NCBI GenBank assembly: GCA_947044405.1
Contig: CAMRHE010000355.1
Span: forward strand, 1,564,501 to 1,628,500
Origin: Leptodactylus fallax
Taxonomy: Eukaryota > Chordata > Amphibia > Anura > Leptodactylidae
DNA: 64,000 bases
Direction of reading: 5' to 3'
Under the pieces are notes generated by a model that saw only the letters and a program-made list of their open reading frames with translations, had not been told where the DNA came from and searched no databases. The translations under genes and the position numbers were made by a program. Of the stretch, positions 46,076 to 59,514 are shown one piece after another. Position 1 is the first letter of the stretch; every line of letters begins with the position of its first letter.

Positions 46076-47944
46076 TCCTCCCTCCCCTCTCCAGTCTCAT
46101 CCTAGACTTAAACATGAAGGCCTATTTAAACAGACAAGGGTAACCTGAGTCTTGCCCTCAGTTGTGTTGAGTCACTGCCTCTACCTTACAAAAATGGAGA
46201 CGAGAATACAGCACTCATCCCTTCCCCTCAGAGGGGACTTTTGGAAATATTCGAATTAGACTGCTTCCATACTGCGTGTTATGGAAACAGCATAGCAAAG
46301 TGAGCTACGCTGTTCTGTAACTCTAAAAGCTACAAAAACAGCATAGCTCACTCTGCCACACTGTTTCGGGACATAGTTATTCTCATCTTGGTAGAGATTT
46401 GCCGAATGGGAATAACCCTTTGAATCCAAACTTTCTTGTGGGGGTTCCTAGTGAATAATGGAAGGATCACTTAGACACCACACCTCAGCATCAGATGTGT
46501 TGCAGCCTCAAAATTCCACTTTCAGTGGTATTATATGAGCAGGGCTTTTTGTACGTTCTTGCATGCTGATATTTTATCTATTAATGTATTGAAAAAGTAT
46601 TTTTCGATTTTTTATACATTTGGTGTTCGATATGCTTCTAGGGCTGTTGCTATACCTTTTTGACACATAGGTATGGAATTTTGAAGTTGTTTCACTTTCA
46701 AGGTTACCTGCCTAACTTTTCCCTACCACAGAAAAATCTTCAAGATTTCATAGTTTAGACTAAGTGTCAACGACTTATGTTTTAATTTACTTACACTTGA
46801 TAAATGTTTCTTTCCAATGTTCAAATGGAAGAATTCTGCTATTAAGATGTGTTATGCTTAAAATCTGCCATTTATCAGGAACAGAAGAGAAGAATGTGAG
46901 AGAAGTTAATCAGACGAGGCAGCTGTGCAGAGACAGAATGTAATTAAGGCTCTATCTGGAATTACGCAATCGCAGATTTATAAGCGCACTAAAGCAATGA
47001 AATCCCATCAATCAGCCTGAAATACGCAACAAATTTTTATATTACAGTTGATTTTGAAATGCATTTTTGACAGGTAGGAAAAACAACAAAGTCTGTAGTT
47101 TCTAATCAAATTAAAATTTCTTATAACTTAGCTAGATAACATCAGAAGCTAAGCTCCAACTCCAACTAGATTAATACTTCCATCTCTACCTACTCCTTAT
47201 TTTGTACTGTGTGTACGGCTTTTTGTTGCTATTGAAATCTATTTCAAGTATTTATTCAGGTATATAATCAGCACCCTGCAAATACACAAATGTAGGCGCA
47301 AATTGTAAACCAAATGCCCTCCTAAGTCATTTTTATGTTTTTGTTCATCAATGTACCAAAGAGCTCCTAGTATTTGCAGGACTTCCTAGTTATAGACTCC
47401 TAAGTGGAAGGAACAAAATGTTGAATATTGGTGACATTAAAATTTCTGGGTTTTTTCATTCATGTAGTTAGGTGAGTTAGGAGAGTAGGCCATTGTGTAC
47501 TTGTCTGGCCTTGAGTTTTCTTTGTATGGTAACTCCAATTAGTATGGTAATTTCAAATTAGATTCTAAGTTCCGAGTGTTTATTCAACTGTGGTCATCTA
47601 ATTAGCAAGCCCCATGTGCTGATCATAGCAGACATTGCAGCTCTAGGAGCATTGCTGATCAAATTTCTATCTTGAACAAAGAAAAAATTATGACATCACA
47701 GGTGGGAGGTTACTGAAAGTGCAGAGACCAGAGGGTCCATAAATGTGAGGGGATGCATGGTCTCTTTGTGAGATTCTTTGGAGCCACTTCTAGTGTGGAT
47801 TCTGTACCTTCTTTCCACAGCTATCTCCCGCCAGACTGCAATAATCTGGTCTGTACTTTATTTTCCATTTTTTTTTCATTGTTTTAATCTATGTGTGTTT
47901 TTGTTATCCCATCTTTTTAATGTTTAAAGCACGTTTTGTGTATA
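46076..47944. other. No gene seen; includes a balanced-composition island
   Basis: No feature is recognised. The interval 46850-47040 is discussed in the findings as possible conserved non-coding DNA. Confidence 0.35.
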
Positions 47945-48635
47945 TTAACCACTTCCATACCAGGCACATTTTCAAGTTTTTTGTATGTGCAGATTTGGAG
48001 GGCTATAACATTTTTATCATTTGCGTTATTCAACTAATTCCTGCGCCTTTTTTCAGTGACACATAGGGCTTTATTTTTTTGTTGTTTTTATTTTTGCATG
48101 TGTGTTAATTTTTTTTTTATATCCGGGAATATATAAACAAAAGAGGAGGGAAAACGGGTCTGTTTTTCAATTTTAATTTTTTTTTTATTTAATAACACAA
48201 AGTGCTATTAAAAAACTTTATAAAATAGTTATTCCTCTCCGTTACGGTAATTTTTATTTTTTATGGTGTTGTCGGGAGTGGGACTATAACCTGTAATAGG
48301 GGCGTTTTATTGGCGTATTATTTTATTTATTTTTTTAAATTATTTTATTTACATTTTTTTTTTTACTTTTCTATACTTTTTTTTTATTTATTTTTTTACA
48401 TTGTGTCACCGTAAGGTCATAATAGACCTTTGGGGCCATCTGATGATGTTTTTTTTTTTCGGGAAGCTGATTTTCCCTGTAACTGGGGCTGGTAATAAAC
48501 CTTCCCTGCCTTCTCTCTGGGAGCTTCGGCTGAAGTTACACCCAGCTCCCCGTTTCAGCAGCTGCACGATTTTGTGCAGTTGCTGAATTTTTTTTCTGGA
48601 TGTATATAGTCTATGGGCGGTACGGAAGCTGTTAA
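47945..48635. mobile_element. TTAA-bounded AT-rich element, complete
   Basis: It begins TTAACCACTTCCATACC and ends GGCGGTACGGAAGCTGTTAA. Its style and end match the larger repeat that finishes at 1706. Poly-T and poly-A tracts dominate the interior. It encodes nothing recognisable. Confidence 0.65.
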
Positions 48636-50373
48636 AGTAACTAAACTTTCAGACAACTTTTGATTTTCTGGCAGTATTTGTGTCATTAATAAATTTTGTA
48701 ATATACTTTTGTAATAACAAATTTTGGATCCTTTCTGTGAAATCCTGTATTCTTTCACTCTTTCCCTTGTTTCTGTATTGAGAGCTGTTCCTGCCTCTCA
48801 GGCTACCTATATTATTTCCAGTATCACTGGTTGAAAACGCAGTCAGGATTGTGAATTTTATATCATATATATTATACAGCTGCATTAGATAGCACTGTAA
48901 ATCTCCTCTTTTTTATAACAAGTTTGTATGTTTTACCCAGACTCTTACTCCTGTACACACCGCTTCACCCCAGTGTAGCCTAGTGTGACAGGTGAGCTGG
49001 AAGGGAATGTGTAAGCAGAGCACCCCTTTTTATTATTATTACATGTCTGTATGTGGTGAGTAAGGTGTACGGATACCCCACAGAATTGGTATACAGTGGG
49101 CGGATATATTTGGTGTGAGACCCCGATTTTTGACAGATGGCTAAATTGTAAAAGTGTGAGCTCCCTGCACAGTGGATTTATCACATTAATACAGAGCACT
49201 CGAATAGCTTTGGCAGTTTTATATAGTTGGACGAAAGAAACCAGCAGACACTCTCTGTTCCATAGAAACTGAGACTTTACTTAGCTTCATAAGCAGTTGG
49301 CAAGTAGAGGTAGAAACATGAAGGATATAGCACTCAATAGTAACAGGAAACACACGAGACTCGCCCACATGAGCTGGCAAGTAATACATTGACTTACTAG
49401 GCCTCCAACTCCTGTGTCACAGTAGCTGCTTCCAAGGACAACATGGAACCAGCCATCCTGAACAGACACTATGCAATCTCCCCAGAGAAGTGTGAAGGCC
49501 ACTATTTATACAGTGTGCCTTCTCCTTAGCATAACCAAAGTGTCACCGCACAGCCAGCACAAGGTGATACTATTTGACGTCAAAGAACTCTTCCATGGTG
49601 CAACTCCTAGACGCAATCAGTGTTCTGACCTTGCACGTGGTACCTGTAAGGAAGGCACATCACAGCAACATACACTTTATGTAGTCGACAGTTTATAGTA
49701 CAACCAGGAAAAGGATACCAAAACATATACAATTCAAAACAAACACAGTTTCTAGGGAGATAGCAGCCTGTCTTGGGCAGGGGCTTTACATATGGTCACT
49801 ACAGACCCCCACCTTGGGGGGAAAGCAGGTAAATAAGTAACACAGAGGTTACTCTACCATCTATTATCCCTCTTAACTCTGTGGTCCATGACTCTGGTGC
49901 AGACTGCCTCACAGAGTCATGTCTGCAACTGGAGATGGGGTCATTACATTGGGCACCTCTTACTTCAGCCCACAGCCACATATCCCTGCTACTCCCATGC
50001 TTTCAGAGTCCCAGGAGACCTGCCTACCACTGGCTGCCCTGAGTACTCCCAAAATGGCTCACATGCCCACTAACTTGGCCAAACAATCTAACTACCCAAC
50101 ATCTCTGTCTCCCATCCAAGAATAGGAATTTTATTGTCTCATTCAGTGCAGGGTAGAGTCTTACCGTAAAACATAGCAGTGTTAAAAGAGCTCCCTGACC
50201 CACAGTGTAGCAGTGTTTAGCTGCTGCAGCCATTTCTGTGTGTTTTCTAGTAGCCTGTTCCTCCCCCCTCCCCTCTCTATAGCTTTCTATGTAAAAAGTA
50301 ACTCAACCTGATCAATGGAGAAGATAACATATTTCTTTAATAAGATATATTACAAAGTTTCTTATATTCACTT
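48636..50373. other. No gene seen
   Basis: The stretch at 48950-50250 has moderate GC content and some LTR-like phrasing (ACAGACCCCCACCTTGGGGG near 49802), but I could not find paired ends or coding domains. Confidence 0.35.
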
Positions 50374-52244
50374 CAGTGGCGTAGCAAGCGGGGGGGGGGG
50401 GGGGGGCAGAGGGGGCGGCTGCCCCGGGCCCATTGACTCCGTGGGGCCCAACCCGGGACCGCCATTAATACATCTTTTACTTTTAACTAGATTGGTGTCG
50501 GCAGACACCAATCTAGTTAAAAACCCTTCCTGTAACTTGACTGTCCTGTAAACTGCAAGCCACTTCTGGCCTGCGGTTTACAAGACACCAAGACCACAGA
50601 CAGACGACTGCTTCTCAGCACAGGCGGGCGCGATGACATCACAACATCACACCTCCTGCGCTGAAACGCAGACGTCCTGTGCATGGACAGGGAGGAGGCA
50701 GTGGCTCCATTCATCAAAGAATTACAGGTAGGTTAGCATAACTTTTTTTTTTTTTAGGTTAGTTGTGCGTATTTTAATAGTTTAAGGGATCATTAGGAGG
50801 GGGAATTATTATGAATATAAGGGGGGAGGTTATTTATATAAGGGGCCATTAGTGGGCATCATTAATATTAGGAGGCATTATGAACATAAGGGGGTGGTCA
50901 TTGATATAACGGTTCATTAGAGGTGCAGTATTTATGTCACGGGGAATCAGGGGCATAATATGAGGGGGCAATTAATTTAATTAAGGCGGCACTTAGGCTT
51001 TATTAAGACTAAGTCCCCACGTAGCGGGCCGCAGCAAAAAAGGGCTGCAGGAAAAACCACGGCAGTAACGCATTGTGTTTTTTTTTCCCGCAGCGCTTTT
51101 CACAGAAGGTCCACAGAGGTTTCCTCTGTGGACTTTCAGTTTCCATTATACCCATAGGGAAACCGCCGGTGTTTCCGTAGGTATAATTGGCATGCTGCGA
51201 TTTGCAAAACTGCAACGGTTTTGGAAATCGCAGTGTGTCAGCTGCATGTATTTTTCCGCAATGTGTGGATGGGAATTGCTAGAATCCCATCCACTTGGCA
51301 GGAACTGTAAAATGCCGCATTTTTTCCCGTGGTGTTTTCGCCACATGGGGCCCCATCCCATCCCCACTTTGCAGTAATATATGTGCAGCGGACACGCTGC
51401 AATTTCCAAAACAGTCGTGGTTTTGGAAATCGCAGCATACCTACGGAAACGCCGGCAGTTTCCCACATCGCTTTTTTGCTGCGGGACGCCACGTGGGGCC
51501 TTAGCCTTAAGGAATTTTTCACCTCAGAATAGATCATCAATAAGAGATAAGTGAATCCCTACTGATCAGCTGTATGAGGGGGCTATGGTGTCTGTTTATA
51601 GTGACCGTGTGATGTAATTACAGTCTTGTTACATAGACGTGTATAGGACGAGGCTGTAGTTACATGACATGGCCGCTATGAAATGAATGACACTATGTAA
51701 ACAGAGAAGGGGTCACGGTGCTTACACAGGTACCACGGTTCATTCAAACAGCTGATCCTGGGGGTCTTGGGTATTGGAACCCCAATAATTTTTTACCTTT
51801 TGTTTACCTTTTAATTAGGAAACACCTGGGGCATTATTAATAAGGGGAACTATTTAAAGGGGGTACACAGGGAAGTTATTAATTTAAAGATGCACTTGGG
51901 AGTATTATTCATTATGGGGGGTTATATTATATATTTTATAATTGGGGGTAGCAGCAGGATGGGTATGCAGGTAAGGACAATGTTGTGCAAACTTTACAGA
52001 GACTGGAAGAAATGGTCATGGCAGTCCAGATGGAAGAGACAGGAAATGTAGCCGATTAGTCAGAAACGTCACCGGTAAGTCACTAAATGTTACTGCACTG
52101 TATTCACCTAAATGGTCTGAAGAGCCCTGTGTACAACCACTATATACCACTATACGGTCACCATATAGTGATAATATCGGTATACCTAAGTTGGGGGCCC
52201 ACTTGGACATGTTCGCCCCCCCCGTGCTGAACACCTAGCCTCTG
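50374..52244. mobile_element. Composite non-autonomous hAT-like element, copy B
   Basis: It begins CAGTGGCGTAGCAAGC and ends ACACCTAGCCTCTG. ATTCACTT flanks both sides (50366-50373 and 52245-52252), a perfect 8-bp duplication. It aligns inverted to copy A (34366-36952), including the subterminal hairpin AACTAGATTGGTGTCG near 50485, the family G compound at 51003-51510, and ATATAGTGGTATACAGGG-like distal sequence near 52130. It lacks copy A's 48-bp array and its 35215-35552 insertion. No transposase is present. Confidence 0.9.
51003..51510. repeat. Inverted pair of family G sequences inside hAT copy B
   Basis: It begins TTAAGACTAAGTCCCCACG and ends CACGTGGGGCCTTAGCCTTAA, with both orientations of the GGTATAATTGGCATGCTGCG and GTTTTGGAAATCGCAG blocks. 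It is the counterpart of 35551-36128. Confidence 0.75.
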
Positions 52245-52252
52245 ATTCACTT

Positions 52253-53117
52253 GTACTATTTATTTTATGTAATTCGAGGTATGCTTTAACAACAGCCAGT
52301 GAAACAATTAACAGTCTTTGTGGAATCAGGCAACCTATTGTGTGGCTCCTCCTTCTGCTACTTCAGCTCAGGCCTTGTACACTGCAAATCCCCCCGACCA
52401 AATGCCAGACAGCTGGGATATGTTCTGCCAACTGACATCATAGCCCCTGTCTCCATCAGCCACAACTTATCTATGGCTACTCTCTAGCACTTGTCTCCTT
52501 CACCTCTGCTGTCTTTGGTGGCTGGAGCAGCAAGCATATCACCCTGTGTTGGGGACATGAGGCCACTAGCAGATTGCACTGCATCGCCTTGTCCAAGACT
52601 TGTGCCAACAAAGTCTCCTCAAACCCACACCCTTCCTCTATTATAACTTCTGGTGTCCTGCTCCTCTGTGACTCTGTTTTCATTGCTGCAATGTATGAGG
52701 AGTAACACTAGTATATCTCAAGTTCTGAGCTAGTGCGCAGAGACTAGCTGCTATGATGTCTCCCATAAACAGCAAATTGAGAGTTTGCGACCTAACTCTC
52801 TCTCACTTATTTCGAAGCAATATGGAAGGCATTACAAAGCACTAATGGACTGTACTGATATGACTAAAGATATAGGGTAAGATAGAAAACTTACTATTGG
52901 CTGCAGCACATGTGTATGTTGTGTCTCTGCTTCTCTCTCACACAGCTCCTCTTCCCCAGTCTTTTCGGTCAGCCATGATTTGACCTCACTGAGTTAACAG
53001 TCCTTCCATAACCCAAAAACATCCACTCTGCACTAGAAGGAATTATATATACTTGGCTGAAAGGTCACGTAAAATGGCTGAAAGGTCACATCCTGAAAGT
53101 TCAGTCCTGTCATGCTC
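52253..53117. other. No gene seen
   Basis: Short frames occur on both strands without recognisable domains. No repeat ends were found. Confidence 0.35.
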
Positions 53118-53240
53118 AATGCTGTCAAGGCATTTGATAGAGTATTTTTGATGGAATGCAATAGGAATTCTTCTTTGTATAAAGAGAAGCTCCGCAAGGT
53201 TGCCTGTTATCCCCCCTTTTATTTAGAGGGGTGTGCTGAG
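53118..53240 (+). pseudogene. Short reverse-transcriptase fragment
   Basis: LNAVKAFDRVF resembles the DAEKAFDRV motif of L1-type reverse transcriptases. A second piece, read in another frame, gives APQGCLLSPLLFR, resembling the GTRQGCPLSPL motif. The sequence normally between them is missing. It is a small, old fragment just upstream of the full-length L1 and in the same direction. Confidence 0.55.
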
Positions 53241-53819
53241 TCTCCCCAAAACTTACCTAAATCAGGAAATGTTATAAAAGAACATAATACACACCTACTC
53301 CATCTCCCACCATTTCAGTGCCATCACCCTAGAGCTCCCTACTGGTCTGCAGTGATACCCCAAACTGAATGTTGCAGTTCTGAATTTCATAACTTGACAT
53401 TAGCCACAATAATTTATTCAGTATAAAATATGTAAAATATATACAGAAAAAGTTGATGTATGAGATGCCTCACATGCAAAGAAATAATGCAAAAGCCAGT
53501 AAAATGAATATACAAACAGCATGCTTGGCTGTTTTCATCTTACTTGTTCATTTCTGCAAAGGACTTATGAATCACTGAAGAACACACAAAACTATAAAAT
53601 TTATATCAAAGATTCTTCCTCTATCTAATTCTATGCAGATAAATGATTTTGAGTTGTAGAACCTGTGCAGTGCTGAGTCCAGAGCAAAGAAATTCAAGCT
53701 TTATTTGGCTAAGTTCAAATCTTCGTCAGGGGGCGTGGCCTACAAGTGCATGGAGTAGGACGTGTGTTGCTCCTGCTTCGCTCCAGCGATGCTTTCCATG
53801 GACCCTGGCTCCCGTTAGT

Positions 53820-55123
53820 ATGCCCCTGCCAAGGAGGACAACGAAGAGGGAGGTCTCCAGCACCACCGGACCCGCTGACCGCCCGGTCCGAACCACCCTA
53901 GATAATTATATAGTGCGACCGGACGGCGCGCTCACTCAGCCTGCCGCGCAGGCGCGGCCATCTTGGCTTTCCTCGCGGCTCTCTTCCTCTCCGCAGCCTC
54001 CGACAGCAGTCACAACAGAGCCTCCTCCATTTGCTCCCTCGGGCGCCGGGCGCTCAGGGAAGAGGATTAAAGCCCCAGCGACCGGCTCCCCAGCTTCAGA
54101 ACCAGACACCATGGAGCGGGGGGGACCTGAAACGGGCCCCAGCACCCCCTCGGCCTCTCATGATCCACCGGCTGTGAGTACAGAGCACTCAGGTGCTCCC
54201 CCTGGCAGGCCCTCCACAACCCCTCCTGCTCCAGATCCTGCCTCTCCCTTGGGCCCCCCACAGCTGTCCCCTGCTTCTCCCCAGCCTCAGCACCTCACGC
54301 TGGTCCGTGGGGCTGAGGACTCAGACCCAGGCATCCCAGAGGCCCTGCTTCCTTTGGCCGCGCAGGACGGTGACAGCATGCCTCCTACCCCACCCCTGCT
54401 AGCATCCCAGGCCTCAGCTTTGGATTTCTCACAAGCTCCTCTGCAGTGGCAGTCTTTCCTCTCTCAGACTCCCAATAAGCAAGATTTCAAATCGTTGATT
54501 GCTGAAGTGACTGAGACTTTCCGCTCTGAAATATCTGTTTTGCGTACCGACCTCCACTCCATTGCTACTAGAGTTGAGACCCTAGAGTAGGACCATGACA
54601 CTACTAGGGTATATGTTGGGCAGCTTCATGACTCTACTTCTGCACAGGCTGCAACGCTGCTAAGAACCTCTCCTCTACCCCATGAGATGTGATCTGCTGT
54701 GTCAATGACTTCGCTACCAAGGAGGCTATCATGGCAAGGGCCTGCTCCATGACGGATATAGACTTTGGAGGCACTAAGATACGGCTTTTTCAAGACCTCT
54801 CTCTCCTTACACTTCAGAAGCGGCGTCACCCACGCTCCCTCCTACAGATTTTGAGAGATCACCAGATTCCGTATCGGTGGGGCTTTCCATTTGCTCTCAT
54901 AACCCATAAAGATGGCCGCTCAGCTACGTTACGCTTCCACTCGGATTCGCCCTCCTTCTGCGACCTGCTGGAGATCTCTGTACCGGAGCAGCCTGACTGG
55001 GAACTGGCGGAGCCCCCACCACCACCCCCACCTGTGTGGCAACACCAGTGCCCTAGCAGACGTGCCCTCCGCTCTCCTCGATCACCTGCCCAGAGGCGAC
55101 AGCTAGGAGGTCCTGCTGACTGA
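53820..55123 (+). pseudogene. L1 ORF1 (RNA-binding protein), broken
   Basis: ORF1 protein normally coats L1 RNA. The first frame (from ATG at 53820, MPLPRRTTKREVSS) has a long proline- and serine-rich stretch and then a coiled-coil-like segment (DFKSLIAEVTETFRSEISVL). It ends at a TAG at 54588-54590. In another frame, 54689-55123 supplies the C-terminal domain with GGTKIRLFQDLSLLTLQKRR and HQIPYRWGFPF. The RRM-type middle that should join them is absent, so there is a deletion as well as a frameshift. The frame continues upstream to 53643, but that lies outside the element. The family is L1/Tx1-like. Confidence 0.85.
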
Positions 55124-55497
55124 CTTTCATCACGTTAATGGACTTGCCTACCCTCTTGAGTTACGCTCTTTATATTAATATTGTATTTTTGCAGTCTATT
55201 CTTTTTCCTCTCTTTAAGTCCATGGATAAAATTTGTTCCTAGTCCATTTGCGGTGTGTGCGGGGGGGAGTGGAGCTCATTGGACTCCCCGTGCTCTCTGC
55301 GAGAGCCATTGCCCTGCATATTTTGGGGCTGTGGACGCTGCCCCTTGTTTTTCTCCTTTTGGACGGGCGGCCTCCGACAGCCCCTTGGCAGGAGTTTAGT
55401 TCTGCCCATGTCTTATTTGTTGATTAATTATTTTGTTGTCTTAATGATTGTTTTTTTTTCTCTGTCATCTGCAATTATACATTTTTGTTTTTTTTCA

Positions 55498-58400
55498 ATG
55501 GTTAGATGGGTATCCATTAATGTGAAGGACCTGGGCTCCAACATCAAGCGGCGAACGGTCCTGTGAGAGTTGCGCTCCCTTCGCGCTGATGTTGCCTTTC
55601 TTCAGGAGACCCACTTTGATCACACTGGATCGTTTAACTTTGCTAGACACCGCTAACCAGTGGCATACTCCCGCCACCGGTGATCGGCGCAGAGCTGAAG
55701 TGGCTATTCTCCTCTCCTGGTCGTGCCCGATTACGGTCGCGGGGTCTCATATCGACCCGCAGGGCCGCTATATTATACTTGAGGGCTCCCTCCATGGTAC
55801 TCCTATTGTCCTTTGTAATCTTTACGCCCCTAAGTCTTCCCAAATTCGCTTTCTGAGACAGGTGCTGTCTCGCCTCCGCTCCTGTCCCTCGGCTACATGG
55901 TTAGTGGGGGGGCATTTCAATATGGTGTTTTCAGAACATGCCGATAGACTTGCAATCCCCCCAAAGCCTCCGTCCTGTGCTCAGGCTCAGTTGTCAAGGG
56001 AGTTCCATCGCCTATTGCGCTCGTATACTCTCTATGACTTGTGGCGGGTCGATAACCCTACGGCACGCTGTTATACTTTTTTTCCCACCCTCATAACACC
56101 CACACGCGAATTGATTATTTTTTTGGGAGCGCCCCTTCAGTTAGGTTGCTGGTGGATACTGACATTGGGAGCCTCTCCTGGTCTGACCATGCCCCAGTTA
56201 TTGTAACATCGTCTCCTGCTCCAGTCCCCACTAGAAAATGCCACTGGCACCTTAATGAATCCCTACTATGCAATCCTGCCACGCTCTCTACCCTGCGGCC
56301 ACATCTAGTGGCATATTTCCAGGATAACGTGGGTTCGATGTCCTCGTCTGCGGTGTTGTGGGAGGCCCACAAGGGGTTTATGCGCGGTCATTGCATTGCC
56401 TTGGCTTCGCGTTTAAAAAATGATAGACAGGCTCAGAGACGGCGCCTCTTGGCCCGGATTAGCTTTTTATTGGATACTCTATCTGCTCGCCCCTCCGTCA
56501 GGGTCCTTCGCTGATCTCCGATCTCTGGAGACACACCAGGTCCAACGCCTCCTCTTGTACACTCGTCAGAGGCACTATGAACGAGGAAACAAGGCGCATT
56601 CCCTCTTGGCGAAGACTCTCAGGGACCATCGGGCCTTCAACACAACTCCAAGGTTATCGCTTCTACCTTTAGATCATATTATATGAAGTTGTATGACCTC
56701 CCTAAACCTGGCACACGGTCATCTGCTGATCCCCTCCCCCCTTTAGCCACTTACCTAGGCAACTGCCACCTCCCTACCCTTTCCCCGGAGACCGTCTCTT
56801 CGCTCAATGCCCCTGTTACTGCAGAGTGCTGGAGGGGGTTTTGAAAGATTTACCTAATGGTAAGGCCTTTGCCCTGACGGCTTTACATTACTTGTATTAT
56901 AAATCATTTCAGGGGAAACTCTCAGGTTACCTAGTTGATTTATTTAATTCCTTCCTTTCGGGCTCCCCTATTCCTACCACTATGCTTCACTCCCAAATCA
57001 CCCTAGTCCCCAAAGCAGGGATGGACCTGCAGGATTGCTCCAATTATCGTCCGATTGCTTTGCTAAATACTGACCTGAAGCTGTTTACCAAAATTTTGCC
57101 CAACCGCCTTAATGCTTGCCATCCTTCCCTTGTTCATAAGGATCAGGTGGGATTCGTCCCCTGCAGGCAGGGGTGCAACAACACCAGAAGAGCTGTGGAC
57201 TTGGTGGAGGTCGCCAATCATTATTCCACTCCGACTCTGTTACTGGGCTTGGATGCTGAGAAGGCCTTTGACCGCTTAGACTGGTCGTTTATGCTGGTCA
57301 CTCTTCAGACTTTTGGCCTCTCGGGGCCGTTCCTAACAGCGATCAGGTCTTTGTATTCTAGGCCCACAGCGAAGATAAAGCTCCTCCATTCAAACTCCAC
57401 CCCCTTCCCTATTAGCAACGGGACACGACAGGGTTGCCCCCTCTCCCCTCTTATTTTTGCTCTTTGCATTGAGCCATTAGCAGCCATGATTCGCCAAGAT
57501 CCTAACATAAGGGGAGTTGCAGTTTGGGATAGGGAGTTTAAAATATTGCTTTTCGCAGATGATGTGTTACTTACTCTGACTTCCCTCCACACTACACTGC
57601 CTAACCTTCTGCGTGTTCTGAAGTTATGTGGGAACCTCTCGGGATACAAAGTTAACTCCTCCAAGACTGAGGCCCTTCCCCTTAATGTCCCGAATGATCT
57701 TTTAGCTCTACTCTGCAGTAATTATAACTTCCAGTGGCGCTCGGACTCAATTAACTATCTAGGTGTCCGTATTACTCCATCCTATGCGAAACTCTACATA
57801 GCAAATTACCCGCGCCTTTTTCGGGAACTTCGATCTCTGCTGGATTCCTGGAAGTCTCTTCCAGTTTCCCTCCTCGGACGCATTACAGCAGTCAAGATGA
57901 CCCTGCTCCCTAAATTGTTGTATTTTTTCCAGACATTACCAGTGGCAGTCCCTAGGAGTGAGCTCAGAAAGCTACAGAAAGCCATATTCCAGTTCATCTG
58001 GAATGCTAGACATCACCGTATACCCCGCTCTGTCATGTTGGCGGGGAGGGGGGTGTGGGGGTCTGGCCGTCCCCCATCTGCTCCATTACTACTGGGCGAC
58101 GCATCTGCGTTGTATTCCCTTTTGGGCAACTATCCCAGCTTACACAAAGTGGATGGAAATAGAGAAGTTGTGGATGGCACCTGTGCATCCTAATTCCCTC
58201 TTATGGGTCAGCTCCCCCCCCCCGCCCCCTGACTTATTGGGCCCTATTAGGTTTACAAGAGCGATATGGCTAGAGTGTTCCCACCGTTTCCCTCTGACCT
58301 TTGAGAGGTCCTCTATGGTCACTATTCTGTACAACCCCCCTGCTCCCGGAAGGCATGACATCTAGCATGGTCCGGGTGTGGTCGGAGGCAGGTCTCTATC

Positions 58401-59242
58401 GTTTTGCGGACATGGTTGACCCTTCTACATTGGAGCTTAGGCCCTTTGCTTTTCTCACCTCTACCCTTGGTCTCCCGTCGACGGAGTGGCTTCACTGTCA
58501 CCAGGTTGTTCATCTAGTTCGTTCATTGTTTGGCTCGCTCACAGTCTCCCGACCCTCCCCGTTTGAGAAGCTTTGCCGAGCTGGCGTATCTACAAGGGGT
58601 TTTATCTCATACGTATACCAATGCCTCTCTGCCCTGGGGGATGGCACACCGGTGGTTCATCGATACATGACCAAATGGGAGGAGGCTTTGGGTCAAACGA
58701 TTACTCTAGGTCAATGGCAGGTAATTTGGTCCCGAGCGGTGAAGTCCTCTATGTGCATAACTCATAGGGAGACCCAATACAAACTACTTATGCACTGGTA
58801 TCATACCCCCGCTCTTCTCCACTCCCTCAACCCTACTATACCACTGGTGTGCTGGCGGTGCCTTTCAGGTCATGGCTCTTTGTATCATATATTTTGGACT
58901 TGCCCACTCATATTGGGTTTTTGGAGGGAGGTCAGGGCAGTGACATAGGCTCTCTTTCTCCAGATGGTCCCATTAGACCCGCTGATTTATCTCCTTGGCC
59001 TTCCTCCTAAACACTTTGGCAAGGCACCGTCCCCCCTTTTCCTCCATCTCTGTGCGGCTGCGAAGACTCTTATAGCACGTAATTGGAGGTCAGTGTCCCC
59101 GCCCTCAGGGCCGGATTTACTTGGCAGAAAGAAGGACATTCGCACCCTTGAACACCTGACGGCGAAAATTAATAACACTGTGGAGGCGTTCCAGTCTATC
59201 TGGTCGCAATGGGATACGTATTGCACTCTTCGGGGTCTTTAG
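55498..59242 (+). pseudogene. L1 ORF2 (endonuclease and reverse transcriptase), broken
   Basis: It begins MVRWVSINVKDLGSNIKRR; a TGA at 55564-55566 follows. The endonuclease is spread over frames: FLQETHFD, GRYIILEG, LYAPKSS, GGHFN (usually GGDFN) and SWSDHAPV. The reverse transcriptase is largely in one frame (56826-58193) with SNYRPIALLNTDLKL, LLGLDAEKAFDRLDW, NGTRQGCPLSPL and an intact FADDVLL near 57560. Further frameshifts follow near 58030 and 58350. The C-terminus has CWRCLSGHGSLYHIFWTCP and the end DTYCTLRGL. At least five frame breaks make the protein non-functional. The catalytic Asp pair survives, so decay is moderate. Confidence 0.9.
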
Positions 59243-59514
59243 GTTGCTGACAGGTCATCTACTCCTCTCCTTTTCGGTATTATACCCTCTTGTTTTTCCC
59301 TACTTGTCTGTCTCCCCCCCCCCCCCGTTTTTTTTTTTTCTTTTTTCCTTGTTGCATTTTATTGTATTTGCCTGATTATTATTCCTTGTTTAATGAAGGG
59401 GAGGTGGGGGGTAGTAATTATCTCTCTCTTGTTTATCTTTCGACTGAAGTCTTGCTACCTCCTGTCCTTTTATCAAAATGTTAATAAAAATCACAGTTTA
59501 CAAATCTGCGTCAG

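Larger units (their letters stand above)
53730..59500 (+). mobile_element. Full-length L1-like LINE with target duplication
   Basis: The element starts GGGGCGTGGCC and ends with AATAAAAATCACAGTTTA. CAAATCTTCGTCAG (53716-53729) and CAAATCTGCGTCAG (59501-59514) flank it, a 14-bp target duplication with one mismatch. It holds a 90-bp leader, ORF1 (two pieces), a 370-bp spacer, ORF2 (several frames) and a 250-bp 3' untranslated region. The 5.77-kb length and both open frames in order mark an essentially full-length insertion. Mutations have since disabled both proteins. Confidence 0.92.

Noticed and set aside
53643..53819. Upstream extension of the L1 ORF1 frame
   Set aside because: It lies partly before the target duplication, outside the element, so translation should start at 53820 or nearby.
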